Counted from the stretch's first letter, positions 17,581-26,681 are shown. The stretch is 62,293 nt of DNA from Shimia aestuarii (GCF_022814865.1 NZ_JAKVRD010000023.1:1-62293); one strand, 5' to 3'. Program-made: numbers and translations. The notes: generated by a model not told the origin, from the letters alone.

Positions 17581-18369
17581 ATGAAGATCGCAGACCTAGG
17601 CGATGTCCGCCTGCATTACCGGATTGATGGCGACCCGTCTGGCGCGCCCATCGTTTTCGCCAATTCCCTCGGCACCGATCTGCGCCTCTGGGATCCGGTC
17701 CTGCCGCACTTGCCCGAAGGTCTCCGCATCATCCGCTTTGACAAGCGCGGCCACGGCCTCTCGTCCTGCCCGCCCGGCCCCTATTCCATGGGCGCGCTGG
17801 TGCGCGACACCGAAAAGCTTCTCGATCTGCTCGAGGTCAAGGACGCGATGTTCGTCGGCCTTTCCATCGGCGGCATGATCGCCCAAGGGCTCGCCGTCAA
17901 GCGGCTCGACCTCGTGCGCGCCATGGTACTGTCGAACACGGCGGCCAAAATGGGCACCAAGGAGATGTGGGAGGACCGCCTCAATACCGTGAAACGCGAA
18001 GGCATCGAGGCACTCGCCGATCCGATCATGGAACGCTGGTTCGGGCGTGATTTCCGCGCCACGGCCGAGCTTGAGCTTTGGCGCAACATGCTCGTGCGCC
18101 AACCCGCCGAAGGCTATGCCGGCTGCTGCGCCGCTATCGCGGGCACCGATTTCTACACGCCCACCTCCGGCCTGCGCCTGCCCACGCTCGGCATCGCAGG
18201 CTCCGAGGACGGCGCCTCTCCGCCCGATCTCGTGCGCGAAACCGTGGACCTCATCCATGGCTCGAAATTCGAACTGATCCGCCGCGCCGGGCATCTGCCT
18301 TGCGTCGAAAAGCCCGAGGACTACACCGCCCTCCTGGCCACATTCCTCAAGGAAACCGGTCATGTCTGA
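17581..18369 (+). CDS. pcaD: 3-oxoadipate enol-lactonase
   Basis: Hydrolyses 3-oxoadipate enol-lactone to 3-oxoadipate in the protocatechuate branch of the beta-ketoadipate pathway. 262 residues; nucleophile Ser95 in GLSIGG, His238 (RRAGHLPCVEKP), probable acid Asp210, and the family segment FANSLGTDLRLWDPV near the N-terminus. Its end overlaps the next hydrolase by 8 bases. pcaB lies 1.5 kb downstream on the same strand, supporting the assignment over a generic hydrolase. Confidence 0.87.
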   Translation: MKIADLGDVRLHYRIDGDPSGAPIVFANSLGTDLRLWDPVLPHLPEGLRIIRFDKRGHGLSSCPPGPYSMGALVRDTEKLLDLLEVKDAMFVGLSIGGMIAQGLAVKRLDLVRAMVLSNTAAKMGTKEMWEDRLNTVKREGIEALADPIMERWFGRDFRATAELELWRNMLVRQPAEGYAGCCAAIAGTDFYTPTSGLRLPTLGIAGSEDGASPPDLVRETVDLIHGSKFELIRRAGHLPCVEKPEDYTALLATFLKETGHV

Positions 18370-19069
18370 TATCCTGCTCGTCCACGGCTCCTGTCACGGC
18401 GCTTGGTGCTGGCGCGACACAATCCCCGCGCTCCAGGCGCTTGGCCATGCCTCCCGCGCCATGAACATGCCAAGCCACGGCGGCGATCCCACACCGCTCT
18501 CCGAGGTGACGCTCGACGCCTGCACCCAGTCCGTCGTCGAGGCCCTTGGTGACGAAACCGTGGTCGTCGCCCATAGCTGGGGCGGCTTTCCCGCCACGCT
18601 TGCCGCCGACATCGCGCCCGATCGCATCACGCATCTGATCTATCTCTGCGCCTATGTCCCGCTTGAGGGCCACTCCCTCGTCGATATGCGCAAACTCGCC
18701 CCGCGCCAGCCGATCCTCAAGGCGGTTGACCGCGATCCCTCGGGCCTTTCCTACGGCATCAAACCCGACCACGCGCGCGAGACCTTCTATGCCGATTGCC
18801 CCGAAGGCACGACCGAGTACGCCCTCGCCCATATCTCGCAACAGGCAACCCTGCCGCAAACCACCCCGGCCCACCTTGGAACCGGGCATCTCACCGTGCC
18901 ACGAAGCTATATCCGCTGCCTTCAGGACAACGCCATCCCGACCGAATTTCAGGCAAAGATGGTCGCCGACTGGCCGCGCGGATCGGTGCATGAAATGAAC
19001 ACCAGCCATTCGCCCTTCTTCGCTGATCCCGCTGGGCTTGCCGCACTGATAACTCGGATTATCGCCTGA
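18362..19069 (+). CDS. Alpha/beta hydrolase of the salicylate-esterase/hydroxynitrile-lyase type
   Basis: Hydrolase of 235 residues with LLVHGSCHGAWCWRDTIPAL near the start, nucleophile Ser72 (VVAHSWGGFP) and a His in NTSHSPFFADP near the end, the layout of EstC/methyl-salicylate-esterase-like proteins. It overlaps pcaD by 8 bases and is therefore translationally coupled; it may serve aromatic-ester release ahead of the pca pathway, but this is inference. Confidence 0.8.
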   Translation: MSDILLVHGSCHGAWCWRDTIPALQALGHASRAMNMPSHGGDPTPLSEVTLDACTQSVVEALGDETVVVAHSWGGFPATLAADIAPDRITHLIYLCAYVPLEGHSLVDMRKLAPRQPILKAVDRDPSGLSYGIKPDHARETFYADCPEGTTEYALAHISQQATLPQTTPAHLGTGHLTVPRSYIRCLQDNAIPTEFQAKMVADWPRGSVHEMNTSHSPFFADPAGLAALITRIIA

Positions 19070-19078
19070 TCGCGCATC

Positions 19079-19118
19079 TTGCAGGCAACCGTTCCTGCAA
19101 AGATTAATATATTATTAA
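19079..19118. other. AT-rich gap with two inverted repeats
   Basis: TTGCAGG-N8-CCTGCAA (19079-19100) could end the pcaD/hydrolase transcript. TTAATA-N3-TATTAA (19104-19118) follows in AT-rich sequence and may belong to the promoter region of the next gene. Neither has a proper T tract. Confidence 0.3.
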
Positions 19119-19203
19119 CAAATACATTTTTCCGTTGCGTCCGCGTCATGTTCTTATGTTAGTCAAGTGTCCAAGACTTCATCGCGACACAAGACATTTT
19201 TTC

Positions 19204-19794
19204 ATGACGACTCGACAAGAACTTCACGCCCTGTTGCGCGCCCTCAGGTGGTTTTCCCTCTTGGCCATGGTCCCATTTCTGGCACTCGCCCTGCTCGATC
19301 GGATCGCGCTCGCGCCTTCTTTTCTTGCCCCTCTGGCCGGGGCGGCGGGCAAATGGCTCATCGTCGCCCTGATCTTGGCGAGCTTGTTCTGGCTCTTGGC
19401 CTATTGGATCGATCCCTACCGGCGCGGCGCGGTGCCGGTCGAGGCGCTTTTCGCCAAAGCCAAGCGCAAGCGCCAGTTGCGCCGCCCCCTAAGCCGCCCC
19501 GAACGACTCTGCTATGACGCACTGAGTTTTTACAACCCGATCAAAGCACATGGCCTGGCGCAAGGCATCGACACGCTCGGCACGGATCGCGCCCGCGCCA
19601 AGCTTTATATCCTGCGCGAGGTCTATCTCGAGAAATCGCACGTGATTCTGACCAAGGCGCTGGATCGCTATGAAGCCGCCCCAAAGACCTTTGCGGCCCA
19701 AGCTGACGAATTCGAAACCGCTCTCACAGAGGCAGGCTTCCACCAACTTCCGGGCCGCCTGACGACCCGCCTCGAGGAAATGCTACGAGGGTAA
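19204..19794 (+). CDS. Hypothetical two-helix membrane protein
   Basis: Protein of 196 residues from the ATG at 19204, with no clear ribosome site. Two membrane segments (about 16-35 and 45-65) are followed by a basic, helix-rich cytoplasmic region with YDALSFYNPIKAHGLAQG and LTKALDRYEAAPKTFAAQAD. I do not recognise the family. It sits between the pcaD pair and pcaB on the same strand but is separated by gaps of 134 and 81 bases, so it is probably independent. An in-frame TTG at 19135 would lengthen it by 23 residues. Confidence 0.6.
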   Translation: MTTRQELHALLRALRWFSLLAMVPFLALALLDRIALAPSFLAPLAGAAGKWLIVALILASLFWLLAYWIDPYRRGAVPVEALFAKAKRKRQLRRPLSRPERLCYDALSFYNPIKAHGLAQGIDTLGTDRARAKLYILREVYLEKSHVILTKALDRYEAAPKTFAAQADEFETALTEAGFHQLPGRLTTRLEEMLRG

Positions 19795-19875
19795 TGCGGG
19801 CGAAATAGCTGGCTGACTTTCCCCGGAAACCGCGCTACCACGGGCCGCAACACCGATTGCCCGAAGGACGCTACC

Positions 19876-21207
19876 ATGGCCGCTTCCCTCTTCGATAGCC
19901 CGCACTACGCTCGCCTCTTCCCCACGGGCGAGGCCGGTCGGCTCTTTTCCGACACGGCAGAGGTCCGTGCCATGCTGCTCGTCGAAGGCACACTGGCCAA
20001 GGTGCAGGGAAGCCTCGGCATCATTCCCGAAGATAGCGCCTTTTTCATTCACCGCTCCGCCATGGAGGTGCAGATCGACCCGGCAGGCCTTGCCGAGGCG
20101 ACCGGGACCAACGGCGTCTCTGTTCCCGGCCTCGTCGCCGGGTTCCGCAAAGCGATGGAAGCGCCGGATCATGCGCAATATGTCCATTGGGGCGCGACCT
20201 CGCAGGATGTGATCGACACCGGCCTCATGCTGCGCCTGCGTTCGCTCCTGTCACTCTGCGAGAAAGACCTGCGTGAAACGCTGACCGCCCTTGCCGCGCT
20301 GGCCGAGACCCATGCTGACACCCCCATGAGCGCCCGCACCTATGGCCAACACGCGACCCTGACCTCCTTTGGCGCGCAAGCCGCCGAATGGGGCAATCCG
20401 CTCTTCGGCCTGTTGAACGAACTCCCCGCCCTGCGCGAGGCCTGCCTCATGGTCTCGCTCTCCGGCGCCGCCGGAACCGCAGGCGCCTTCGGCCCAAAGG
20501 CCCCGGCGATCCGCACGGCGCTCGCAAAAGAGCTGAACCTCGCCGATCCCGGCAGAAGCTGGCACACTGACCGCACACCGATCCTGCGCATCGCGGACTG
20601 GCTGACCCGCCTCGCACAGGCGCTCGGCAAACTCGGAGAAGACCTGATCGCCATGGTCATGTCGGGCATTGGCGAGGTCGATCTCGGCGGTGGCGGCGGC
20701 TCCTCCACCATGCCGCAGAAACAGAACCCCGTCGCCCCCTCCGCCCTCGTGGCTCTGGCCGCGCAGGCGCGGGGCCACCTCGCGACCCTGCAAGGCGCGT
20801 CGCTCCAGAAACACCAACGCGACGGCGCGGCCTGGTTCACCGAATGGCTGACCCTGCCCCAGCTCTGCCTCGCCGCTGCCTCTGCGCTGACCATTGCCAA
20901 GGACCAAGCCGCCCGCCTCTCCCCGCGTCTCGACGCAATGGCCGAGTCGGTCGATGATCCGCTCGGCCTTGTCCATGCCGAGGCGCTCTCCTTTGCGCTC
21001 GCCGCGACCATGACCCGCCCCGACGCACAGGCCGCGACCAAGGCGCTCTGCAAAGAAGCCTTGGCCAGCGACACACCGCTTGCCACGCTGACAGGCCGCG
21101 ACCACCCGGCGCTCGACACCGCGACGCTCTTTGCGCCCGCGCATCAGATGGGACAGGCCCCGGCCGACGCCCGCGCCTTTGCCGCCAAGGTCGCCGCCCT
21201 CTCCTGA
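19876..21207 (+). CDS. pcaB: 3-carboxy-cis,cis-muconate cycloisomerase
   Basis: Converts 3-carboxy-cis,cis-muconate to 4-carboxymuconolactone in the protocatechuate pathway. Member of the fumarase/aspartase superfamily, 443 residues, with the signature GSSTMPQKQNP at about 275-285, HWGATSQDVIDTG (104-116) and YGQHATLTSFG. Length and signatures fit PcaB. PcaD is nearby; pcaC, pcaGH and the regulator pcaQ are not in this window. Confidence 0.9.
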   Translation: MAASLFDSPHYARLFPTGEAGRLFSDTAEVRAMLLVEGTLAKVQGSLGIIPEDSAFFIHRSAMEVQIDPAGLAEATGTNGVSVPGLVAGFRKAMEAPDHAQYVHWGATSQDVIDTGLMLRLRSLLSLCEKDLRETLTALAALAETHADTPMSARTYGQHATLTSFGAQAAEWGNPLFGLLNELPALREACLMVSLSGAAGTAGAFGPKAPAIRTALAKELNLADPGRSWHTDRTPILRIADWLTRLAQALGKLGEDLIAMVMSGIGEVDLGGGGGSSTMPQKQNPVAPSALVALAAQARGHLATLQGASLQKHQRDGAAWFTEWLTLPQLCLAAASALTIAKDQAARLSPRLDAMAESVDDPLGLVHAEALSFALAATMTRPDAQAATKALCKEALASDTPLATLTGRDHPALDTATLFAPAHQMGQAPADARAFAAKVAALS

Positions 21208-21295
21208 CCGCTTACCTCTAGGGCAGCAGAAGATAAGCGTTGCATTCTCGTGCGCCGTCCCCAAATTGTCCTGCATTGTTTCGCGGGATAGTCCA

Positions 21296-22498
21296 ATGCG
21301 CCCCAACCTTCCGGTTCTCTTTATCTTCCTGACCGTCACGATCGACGCGATCGGCATCGGCCTCATCTTCCCGGTCATGCCTGATCTGATCCGCGACGTG
21401 ACGGGCGGTGCATTGGCCGACGCCGCGATTTGGGGCGGCATCCTCTCTGCGGTCTTTGCCTTGATGCAAGTGCTTTTCGGCCCCGCCTTGGGGAGCCTCT
21501 CGGATCGTTTCGGTCGACGCCCGGTGCTGTTGATCTCGCTTTCAATCATGGCGATCGACTATGTCATCATGGCCATTGCAGGCTCGATCTGGCTCTTGCT
21601 GTTCGGGCGTATCATCGGTGGCATCACCGCCGCGACCCATTCCACCGCGACCGCCTACATGGCCGACATCTCCACCCCCGAAGAGAAAGCCCGCCGCTTC
21701 GGCCTCATCGGTGCAGCCTTCGGCGTTGGTTTCGTGCTCGGCCCAATCCTTGGCGGCTTGCTGGCCGAATTCGGCACCCGCGCGCCTTTCTGGGCCGCCG
21801 CCATCCTGACAAGCGCCAACCTCCTCCTTGGCGCGCTCGTCCTCAAGGAGACCGTAACCGACGCCATCCGCCGCCCCTTCACCCTTGCGCGCGCCAACCC
21901 TTTCGCCGCCCTGCGCGCGGTATCTCGCCTGCCTTCGCTTGGCCCGCTCCTCTGGGTGCACTTTCTCTTTCAGGTCGCAACCGCCGTCTACCCCGCCATC
22001 TGGGCCTTCTTTACCGCTGAACGGCTCGGCTGGTCGCCGGGGATGATCGGCCTCTCGCTCGCGCTCTACGGTCTCGGCTTTGCTATTGTGCAAGGTACAC
22101 TCGTCGACCCCGCCATTCGCCTCCTCGGCCATCGCGGCACAGTGCGCGCAGGTCTCTTTATCGAACTGGCGTCGCTGATCTTCCTCGGGCTGGTGACAAG
22201 CCCCGTCCTCGTGCTCGCCGTGATCCCCTTTTCCGCCCTCGGCGCCGTGGGGATGCCCGCGCTTCAGGGGATGCTCTCGCGCCGCACACCTGACAATGCC
22301 CAAGGCGAGCTACAGGGCGTCATGGCAAGCCTCGCGGCCCTCGCCCTGATCGTCTCGCCGCTTGCCATGACGCAGACCTTCGCCCTCTTTACCCGTCCCG
22401 ATGCCGCGCTTTATGCCCCCGGTGCGCCCTTCCTCCTTGCCGCGGCCCTCATGGCATGCGCCGTGGCCGTCCTTCTGCGCACCCCGCGCCTCACCTGA
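21296..22498 (+). CDS. MFS efflux transporter, TetA-like (12 TM)
   Basis: Major facilitator of 400 residues with twelve hydrophobic segments. The DHA1 signature after helix 2 is present (GSLSDRFGRRPVLL), as is the helix-5 antiporter motif (GVGFVLGPILGG). It resembles TCR/TetA-type drug-proton antiporters, but the substrate cannot be inferred. The ATG at 21296 is chosen because the protein then opens with the first membrane helix; the frame is open upstream through the pcaB end. It may export aromatic or toxic compounds. Confidence 0.83.
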   Translation: MRPNLPVLFIFLTVTIDAIGIGLIFPVMPDLIRDVTGGALADAAIWGGILSAVFALMQVLFGPALGSLSDRFGRRPVLLISLSIMAIDYVIMAIAGSIWLLLFGRIIGGITAATHSTATAYMADISTPEEKARRFGLIGAAFGVGFVLGPILGGLLAEFGTRAPFWAAAILTSANLLLGALVLKETVTDAIRRPFTLARANPFAALRAVSRLPSLGPLLWVHFLFQVATAVYPAIWAFFTAERLGWSPGMIGLSLALYGLGFAIVQGTLVDPAIRLLGHRGTVRAGLFIELASLIFLGLVTSPVLVLAVIPFSALGAVGMPALQGMLSRRTPDNAQGELQGVMASLAALALIVSPLAMTQTFALFTRPDAALYAPGAPFLLAAALMACAVAVLLRTPRLT

Positions 22499-22584
22499 AG
22501 ACGCCGCGAAACGGGGCCACGAATGGTTTGCCTTTTTGTCGCACCTGCCCGAAGCTGATCCAAATCAGGCAAAGGACACCCCCC

Positions 22585-23811
22585 ATGCGATTGCAGGATC
22601 TCGACATCATTGTCACAGCGCCCCCGGCCCCCGGCTGGGGCGGACGCTACTGGATACTGGTCAAGGTCACGTCCGACACCGGGATCACAGGTTGGGGCGA
22701 ATGCTATGCCGCCTCGGTCGGCCCCGACGCCATGACCCACGTGATCCGCGATCTGTTCGAACGGCATTTCTTCGGCGAGAACCCGGAAAATATCGAACGC
22801 CTGTTCCGCAAATCCTATTCCTCCGGCTTTACCCAACGCCCCGACCTGACCGTTATGGGCGCCTATTCGGGGCTGGAAATGGCCTGCTGGGACATTCTCG
22901 GCAAAGACCGCGACCGCCCTGTCTATGCCCTGCTCGGCGGGTTGATGAACGAACGGCTGCGCGCCTATTCCTACCTCTACCCCCTGCCCGAACATTCAAT
23001 GGAGGACTTCTGGACCTCGCCCGAGATGGCCGCCGAGTCCGCCCTCGACCTCGTGGCGCGCGGCTATACCGCGGTCAAGTTCGACCCGGCAGGCCCCTAC
23101 ACGATGCGCGGCGGCCATATGCCCGCCATGTCCGACATCACCACCTCCGCCGCCTTCTGCAAGGCGATCCGCGAGGCGGTGGGCGACCGTGCCGATCTCC
23201 TCTTTGGCACCCATGGACAATTCACCACCGGTGGCGCCATCCGCCTCGGTCAGGCGATCGAGCCCTATTCCCCGCTCTGGTTCGAGGAACCCGTGCCGCC
23301 GGACAACCCCGCTTCCATGGCCGAGGTCGCCCGCGCCGTGCGCATCCCCGTCGCCACCGGCGAGCGCCTGACAACCAAGGCGGAATTCGCCGCCGTCCTC
23401 GCCGCCGGGGCCGCCACGATCCTGCAACCGGCGCTTGGCCGATCCGGCGGTCTCTGGGAGACCAAGAAGATCGCCGCGCTGGCCGAAGTCCACAACGCGC
23501 AAATGGCGCCGCATCTCTATGCCGGACCCGTTGAATGGGCCGCCAATATTCATCTCGCCGCCTCGATCCCCAACCTTCTGATGATCGAAACCATCGAGAC
23601 CCCGTTCCACGACGCCCTCATCAAATCCAAGATTCGCGTCGAGGACGGCTTTGTGCTGCCCCCAGAAGATCCCGGCCTCGGGATTGAAGTGGACGAAGAC
23701 CTCGCCCGCGCCCACCCCTATACCGGCACCGGGCTGCACCTCGAGATGCGCGACGCGCCCTGCGACTATGCCAATGGCAACAATTTTCAGGGGGGCGCCC
23801 CCGCGACATGA
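22585..23811 (+). CDS. Mandelate racemase/muconate lactonizing enzyme family protein
   Basis: Enolase-superfamily enzyme of 408 residues, resembling the galactonate/mannonate dehydratase group. Visible site residues are Lys165 with Asp167 (AVKFDPAG), Glu234-Glu235 (FEEPVPPDN), Glu260 (ATGERL) and His310 (MAPHLYAG). The usual first metal-ligand Asp is replaced by Gly208 in FGTHGQF, which is odd. Sugar-acid dehydration or cycloisomerisation is likely, but the substrate is unknown. Its stop overlaps an ATG in the SqrR-like gene frame. It is separated from the MFS gene by 86 bases. Confidence 0.8.
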   Translation: MRLQDLDIIVTAPPAPGWGGRYWILVKVTSDTGITGWGECYAASVGPDAMTHVIRDLFERHFFGENPENIERLFRKSYSSGFTQRPDLTVMGAYSGLEMACWDILGKDRDRPVYALLGGLMNERLRAYSYLYPLPEHSMEDFWTSPEMAAESALDLVARGYTAVKFDPAGPYTMRGGHMPAMSDITTSAAFCKAIREAVGDRADLLFGTHGQFTTGGAIRLGQAIEPYSPLWFEEPVPPDNPASMAEVARAVRIPVATGERLTTKAEFAAVLAAGAATILQPALGRSGGLWETKKIAALAEVHNAQMAPHLYAGPVEWAANIHLAASIPNLLMIETIETPFHDALIKSKIRVEDGFVLPPEDPGLGIEVDEDLARAHPYTGTGLHLEMRDAPCDYANGNNFQGGAPAT

Positions 23812-23870
23812 TCTCGCACTCTGCAAATTCCCGTGCTATATCTGCGCAACAAACCAAAGGACATGCGACC

Positions 23871-24209
23871 TTGAAGATGGACGAAATCCCCGCCCCGCCT
23901 TCCGAAATGGCCCGCAGCGCCGCCAGCGCCGCAGCCTATCTCAAGACCCTCGCCCATGAAGGGCGGCTGATGATCCTCTGTCATCTCGGGTCCGGGGAGA
24001 AATCGGTTGGCGAGCTGGAACAGCTTCTCGAAATCCGTCAGGCCGCGGTGAGCCAGATGCTCGCCCGCCTGCGCGAAGAGGGCCTCGTCCAGACCCGCCG
24101 CGACGGCAAGACCATCTTCTACAGCCTCGCCGACGAGAGCACCGCCGAAGTGATCGCCATGCTCTACCGCCTGTTCTGCGGCCCCGGCACGGACGCCTCC
24201 GAGGCCTGA
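23871..24209 (+). CDS. ArsR-family repressor, SqrR/BigR type (persulfide-sensing)
   Basis: Winged-helix regulator of 112 residues. The recognition helix is IRQAAVSQMLARLREEGLV and the wing RRDGKTIFYSLAD. Two cysteines, Cys37 (LMILCHLGSG) and Cys103 (YRLFCGP), are 66 residues apart, exactly the spacing of the Cys41-Cys107 pair that forms a tetrasulfide in R. capsulatus SqrR. The TTG at 23871 has AAAGGA nine bases upstream; ATG 23877 or the ATG at 23808 (overlapping the previous stop) are alternatives. The helicase follows after 4 bases. No sqr or other sulfide gene is adjacent, so the target lies elsewhere or is this transcript. Confidence 0.8.
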   Translation: MKMDEIPAPPSEMARSAASAAAYLKTLAHEGRLMILCHLGSGEKSVGELEQLLEIRQAAVSQMLARLREEGLVQTRRDGKTIFYSLADESTAEVIAMLYRLFCGPGTDASEA

Positions 24210-24213
24210 TCCC

Positions 24214-26628
24214 ATGCCGCTCCCGGCCCTGCCGCCTGCGCTCGCGGATTGGTTCGCCGCGCGCGGCTGGTCGCCCCACCCGCATCAAATCGAGATGCTG
24301 GCGCGTGCTGATGCCCCCGCCACGCTTCTCATCGCGCCCACCGGCGGCGGCAAAACGCTTGCGGGCTTCCTACCAACACTGGCCGACCTCGCGAGTGCCC
24401 CCCATGAGGGGCTGCACACGCTCTATATCTCGCCGCTGAAGGCGCTTGCCGCCGACATCAAGCGCAACCTGCGCCGACCCGTCGAGGAGATGGGCCTCGC
24501 CATCCGTATTGAGGACCGCACCGGCGACACCTCGCAATCCCGCCGCAAGGCCCAGCGCGCCGACCCGCCCCATATCCTGCTGACCACGCCGGAAAGCCTC
24601 GCGCTCCTGATCTCCTACCCCGACGCCCCGCATATCTTCCGGGGCCTCAAACGCGTCATCGTGGACGAGGTGCACGCGCTGGCCGAGAGCAAGCGTGGCG
24701 ATCAGCTCATGCTTGCGCTCTCGCGCCTGCAAACGCTCTGCCCCGACCTGCGCCGCACCGGCCTTTCCGCGACGGTCGATGACCCCGCCGCCATCGCCAG
24801 CTTCCTCGCCCGGCATCCCGATCCTTGCGACATCCTCGTGGCCGATCCCGGCCCCGATCCTGACATCACCATGCTTGAGACGGACGAGGCCCCGCCCTGG
24901 TCCGGCGGCGGCGCAGCCTACGCGATCCCCGCGGTGATGGAACAAATCCGCCGCCACAAGACAACGCTCATCTTTCACAACACCCGCGCCCAGGCCGAAA
25001 TTTTCTTTCACAACCTCTGGCTCGCCAACGAGGACGCCCTGCCTATTGCGGTGCATCACGGCTCCCTCGACCGGGCCCAGCGCGAACGGGTCGAGGCCGC
25101 AATGCAAGAGGGCGCTCTGCGCGCCATCGTCTGCACCGGCTCTCTCGACCTCGGCATCGACTGGGGCGATGTGGACCTCGTGATTCAGGTCGGCGCGCCG
25201 AAGAACGTCAAACGCCTTGTGCAGCGGATCGGCCGCGCCAATCACCGCTACAACGCCCCTTCCAAGGCGCTCCTTGTGCCCGCTAACCGGTTCGAAGTCG
25301 TCGAATGTGTCGCCGCGCTCGAAGCGGTGCGCGCCCATGCGCTGGACGGTGCGCCGCGCGGCCCCGGCCCCCGCGATGTCTTGTGCCAACATATGCTGCT
25401 CACCGCCGCCTCCGGTCCATTCGACGCCGACGCGCTCTTTGCCGAAGTCACAACCGCTGGCCCCTACGCCCCCCTCACGCGCGCGGCCTTCGACGCCTGC
25501 CTCGATTTCTGCGCCACGGGCGGCTATGCCCTGCGCGCCTATGACCGCTGGCAGCGCCTGAAACAAACGCCGGACGGGCTTTGGCACCTGCGCGACCCAC
25601 GCACGGCGGCGCGCATCCGCATGAACGCCGGAACGATCATCGACACCGAGACGCTCAAGGTTCGCATGGCCCGAAGCCGTGGCGGCAAACCCTTGGGCGA
25701 AGTCGAAGAGGCCTTCGCCGCAACCCTGACACCGGGCGACACCTTCCTCATCGGTGGCAAGGTCGTGCGCTATGAAGGCCTGCGCGAGATGACCGTCGAA
25801 GTCTCCCGCTCCGCTGCCAAGAACCCCAAGGTCGCCGTCTTCTCCGGCACCAAGTTCGCAACCTCGACCCAGCTTTCGGATCGCATTCTGCGCCTCCTGC
25901 AACAAGACGACTGGCCCAACCTGCCCGATCACACCGCCGATTGGCTTTCCCTCCAACGCTCCCTGTCACAGCTCCCTGCCCCCGACCGTCTACTGATCGA
26001 AAGCTTCCCGCGCGATGGGCGCGAAAATCTCTGCATCTACGGATTCGCAGGCCGCAACGCGCAACAAACCCTCGGCCTCTTGATCACCAAACGCATGGAG
26101 GAAATGGGCCTCGCGCCGATGGGTTTTGTCGCCACCGACTATGCAACCCTGATCTGGGGCCTCGATGCGCTGCACGACCCCGCGCGCCTTCTCGACCCCG
26201 TGACTCTGCGCGACGGGTTCGACACATGGCTCTCCGAGAATAGCCTGATGAAACGCACTTTCCGCGCCTCCGCCACCATCGCGGGCCTGATCGAGCGCAA
26301 CATCGCAGGCCAGCGCAAGTCTGGACGACAGGCGACATTCTCCTCCGATATCCTCTATGACACGCTGCTGAAATACGACCCCGACCACCTTTTGATGTCG
26401 ATCACTCGCGAAGAAGCCATGCGCGGTCTTGTCGATTTCTCGCGCATCGAAGACATGCTCGCCCGGATCGGGGATCGTATCGACCTCTGCCGCTGCGATC
26501 ACGTCACCCCTCTGGCCGCTCCGCTCTTTCTTGAGGTCGGCAAGGTCCGGATCGACGGCGCCGCCGAAGAGCGCCTCCTTGCCGAAGAAAGCGCCCGCGT
26601 CATGGCCGAGGCCGGCGTCGCCCCCTGA
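24214..26628 (+). CDS. Ligase-associated DEXH-box DNA helicase (Lhr-like)
   Basis: DNA-damage-response helicase of 804 residues. Walker A APTGGGKT at 41-48, the DEVH box at 151-154, TGLSAT (motif III), the C-terminal RecA half with VQRIGRANHRYN (motif VI) and a long Lhr-core tail. It belongs to the ligase-associated Lhr subfamily, whose genes usually travel with an ATP-dependent ligase, an exonuclease and the PdeM phosphoesterase; only PdeM is present here, directly downstream. It begins 4 bases after the SqrR-like gene. Confidence 0.9.
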   Translation: MPLPALPPALADWFAARGWSPHPHQIEMLARADAPATLLIAPTGGGKTLAGFLPTLADLASAPHEGLHTLYISPLKALAADIKRNLRRPVEEMGLAIRIEDRTGDTSQSRRKAQRADPPHILLTTPESLALLISYPDAPHIFRGLKRVIVDEVHALAESKRGDQLMLALSRLQTLCPDLRRTGLSATVDDPAAIASFLARHPDPCDILVADPGPDPDITMLETDEAPPWSGGGAAYAIPAVMEQIRRHKTTLIFHNTRAQAEIFFHNLWLANEDALPIAVHHGSLDRAQRERVEAAMQEGALRAIVCTGSLDLGIDWGDVDLVIQVGAPKNVKRLVQRIGRANHRYNAPSKALLVPANRFEVVECVAALEAVRAHALDGAPRGPGPRDVLCQHMLLTAASGPFDADALFAEVTTAGPYAPLTRAAFDACLDFCATGGYALRAYDRWQRLKQTPDGLWHLRDPRTAARIRMNAGTIIDTETLKVRMARSRGGKPLGEVEEAFAATLTPGDTFLIGGKVVRYEGLREMTVEVSRSAAKNPKVAVFSGTKFATSTQLSDRILRLLQQDDWPNLPDHTADWLSLQRSLSQLPAPDRLLIESFPRDGRENLCIYGFAGRNAQQTLGLLITKRMEEMGLAPMGFVATDYATLIWGLDALHDPARLLDPVTLRDGFDTWLSENSLMKRTFRASATIAGLIERNIAGQRKSGRQATFSSDILYDTLLKYDPDHLLMSITREEAMRGLVDFSRIEDMLARIGDRIDLCRCDHVTPLAAPLFLEVGKVRIDGAAEERLLAEESARVMAEAGVAP

Positions 26629-26648
26629 CCCGAGCGGCGGAATTCCGC

Positions 26649-26681
26649 ACCGACGCAATACCGACGTCATACCGACGCGAT
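26649..26681. repeat. Three tandem 11-bp repeats (copy 1)
   Basis: Three consecutive units of ACCGACGYRAT-type sequence (26649-26659, 26660-26670, 26671-26681) between the Lhr-like helicase and pdeM. The first 28 bases differ at one position from the copy at 55066. A T-rich run follows both. One helical turn per unit suggests protein binding, but function is unknown. Confidence 0.8.

Noticed and set aside
24370..25956. 528-codon minus-strand frame inside the Lhr-like helicase
   Set aside because: Antisense shadow with skewed composition; the helicase has clear motifs.
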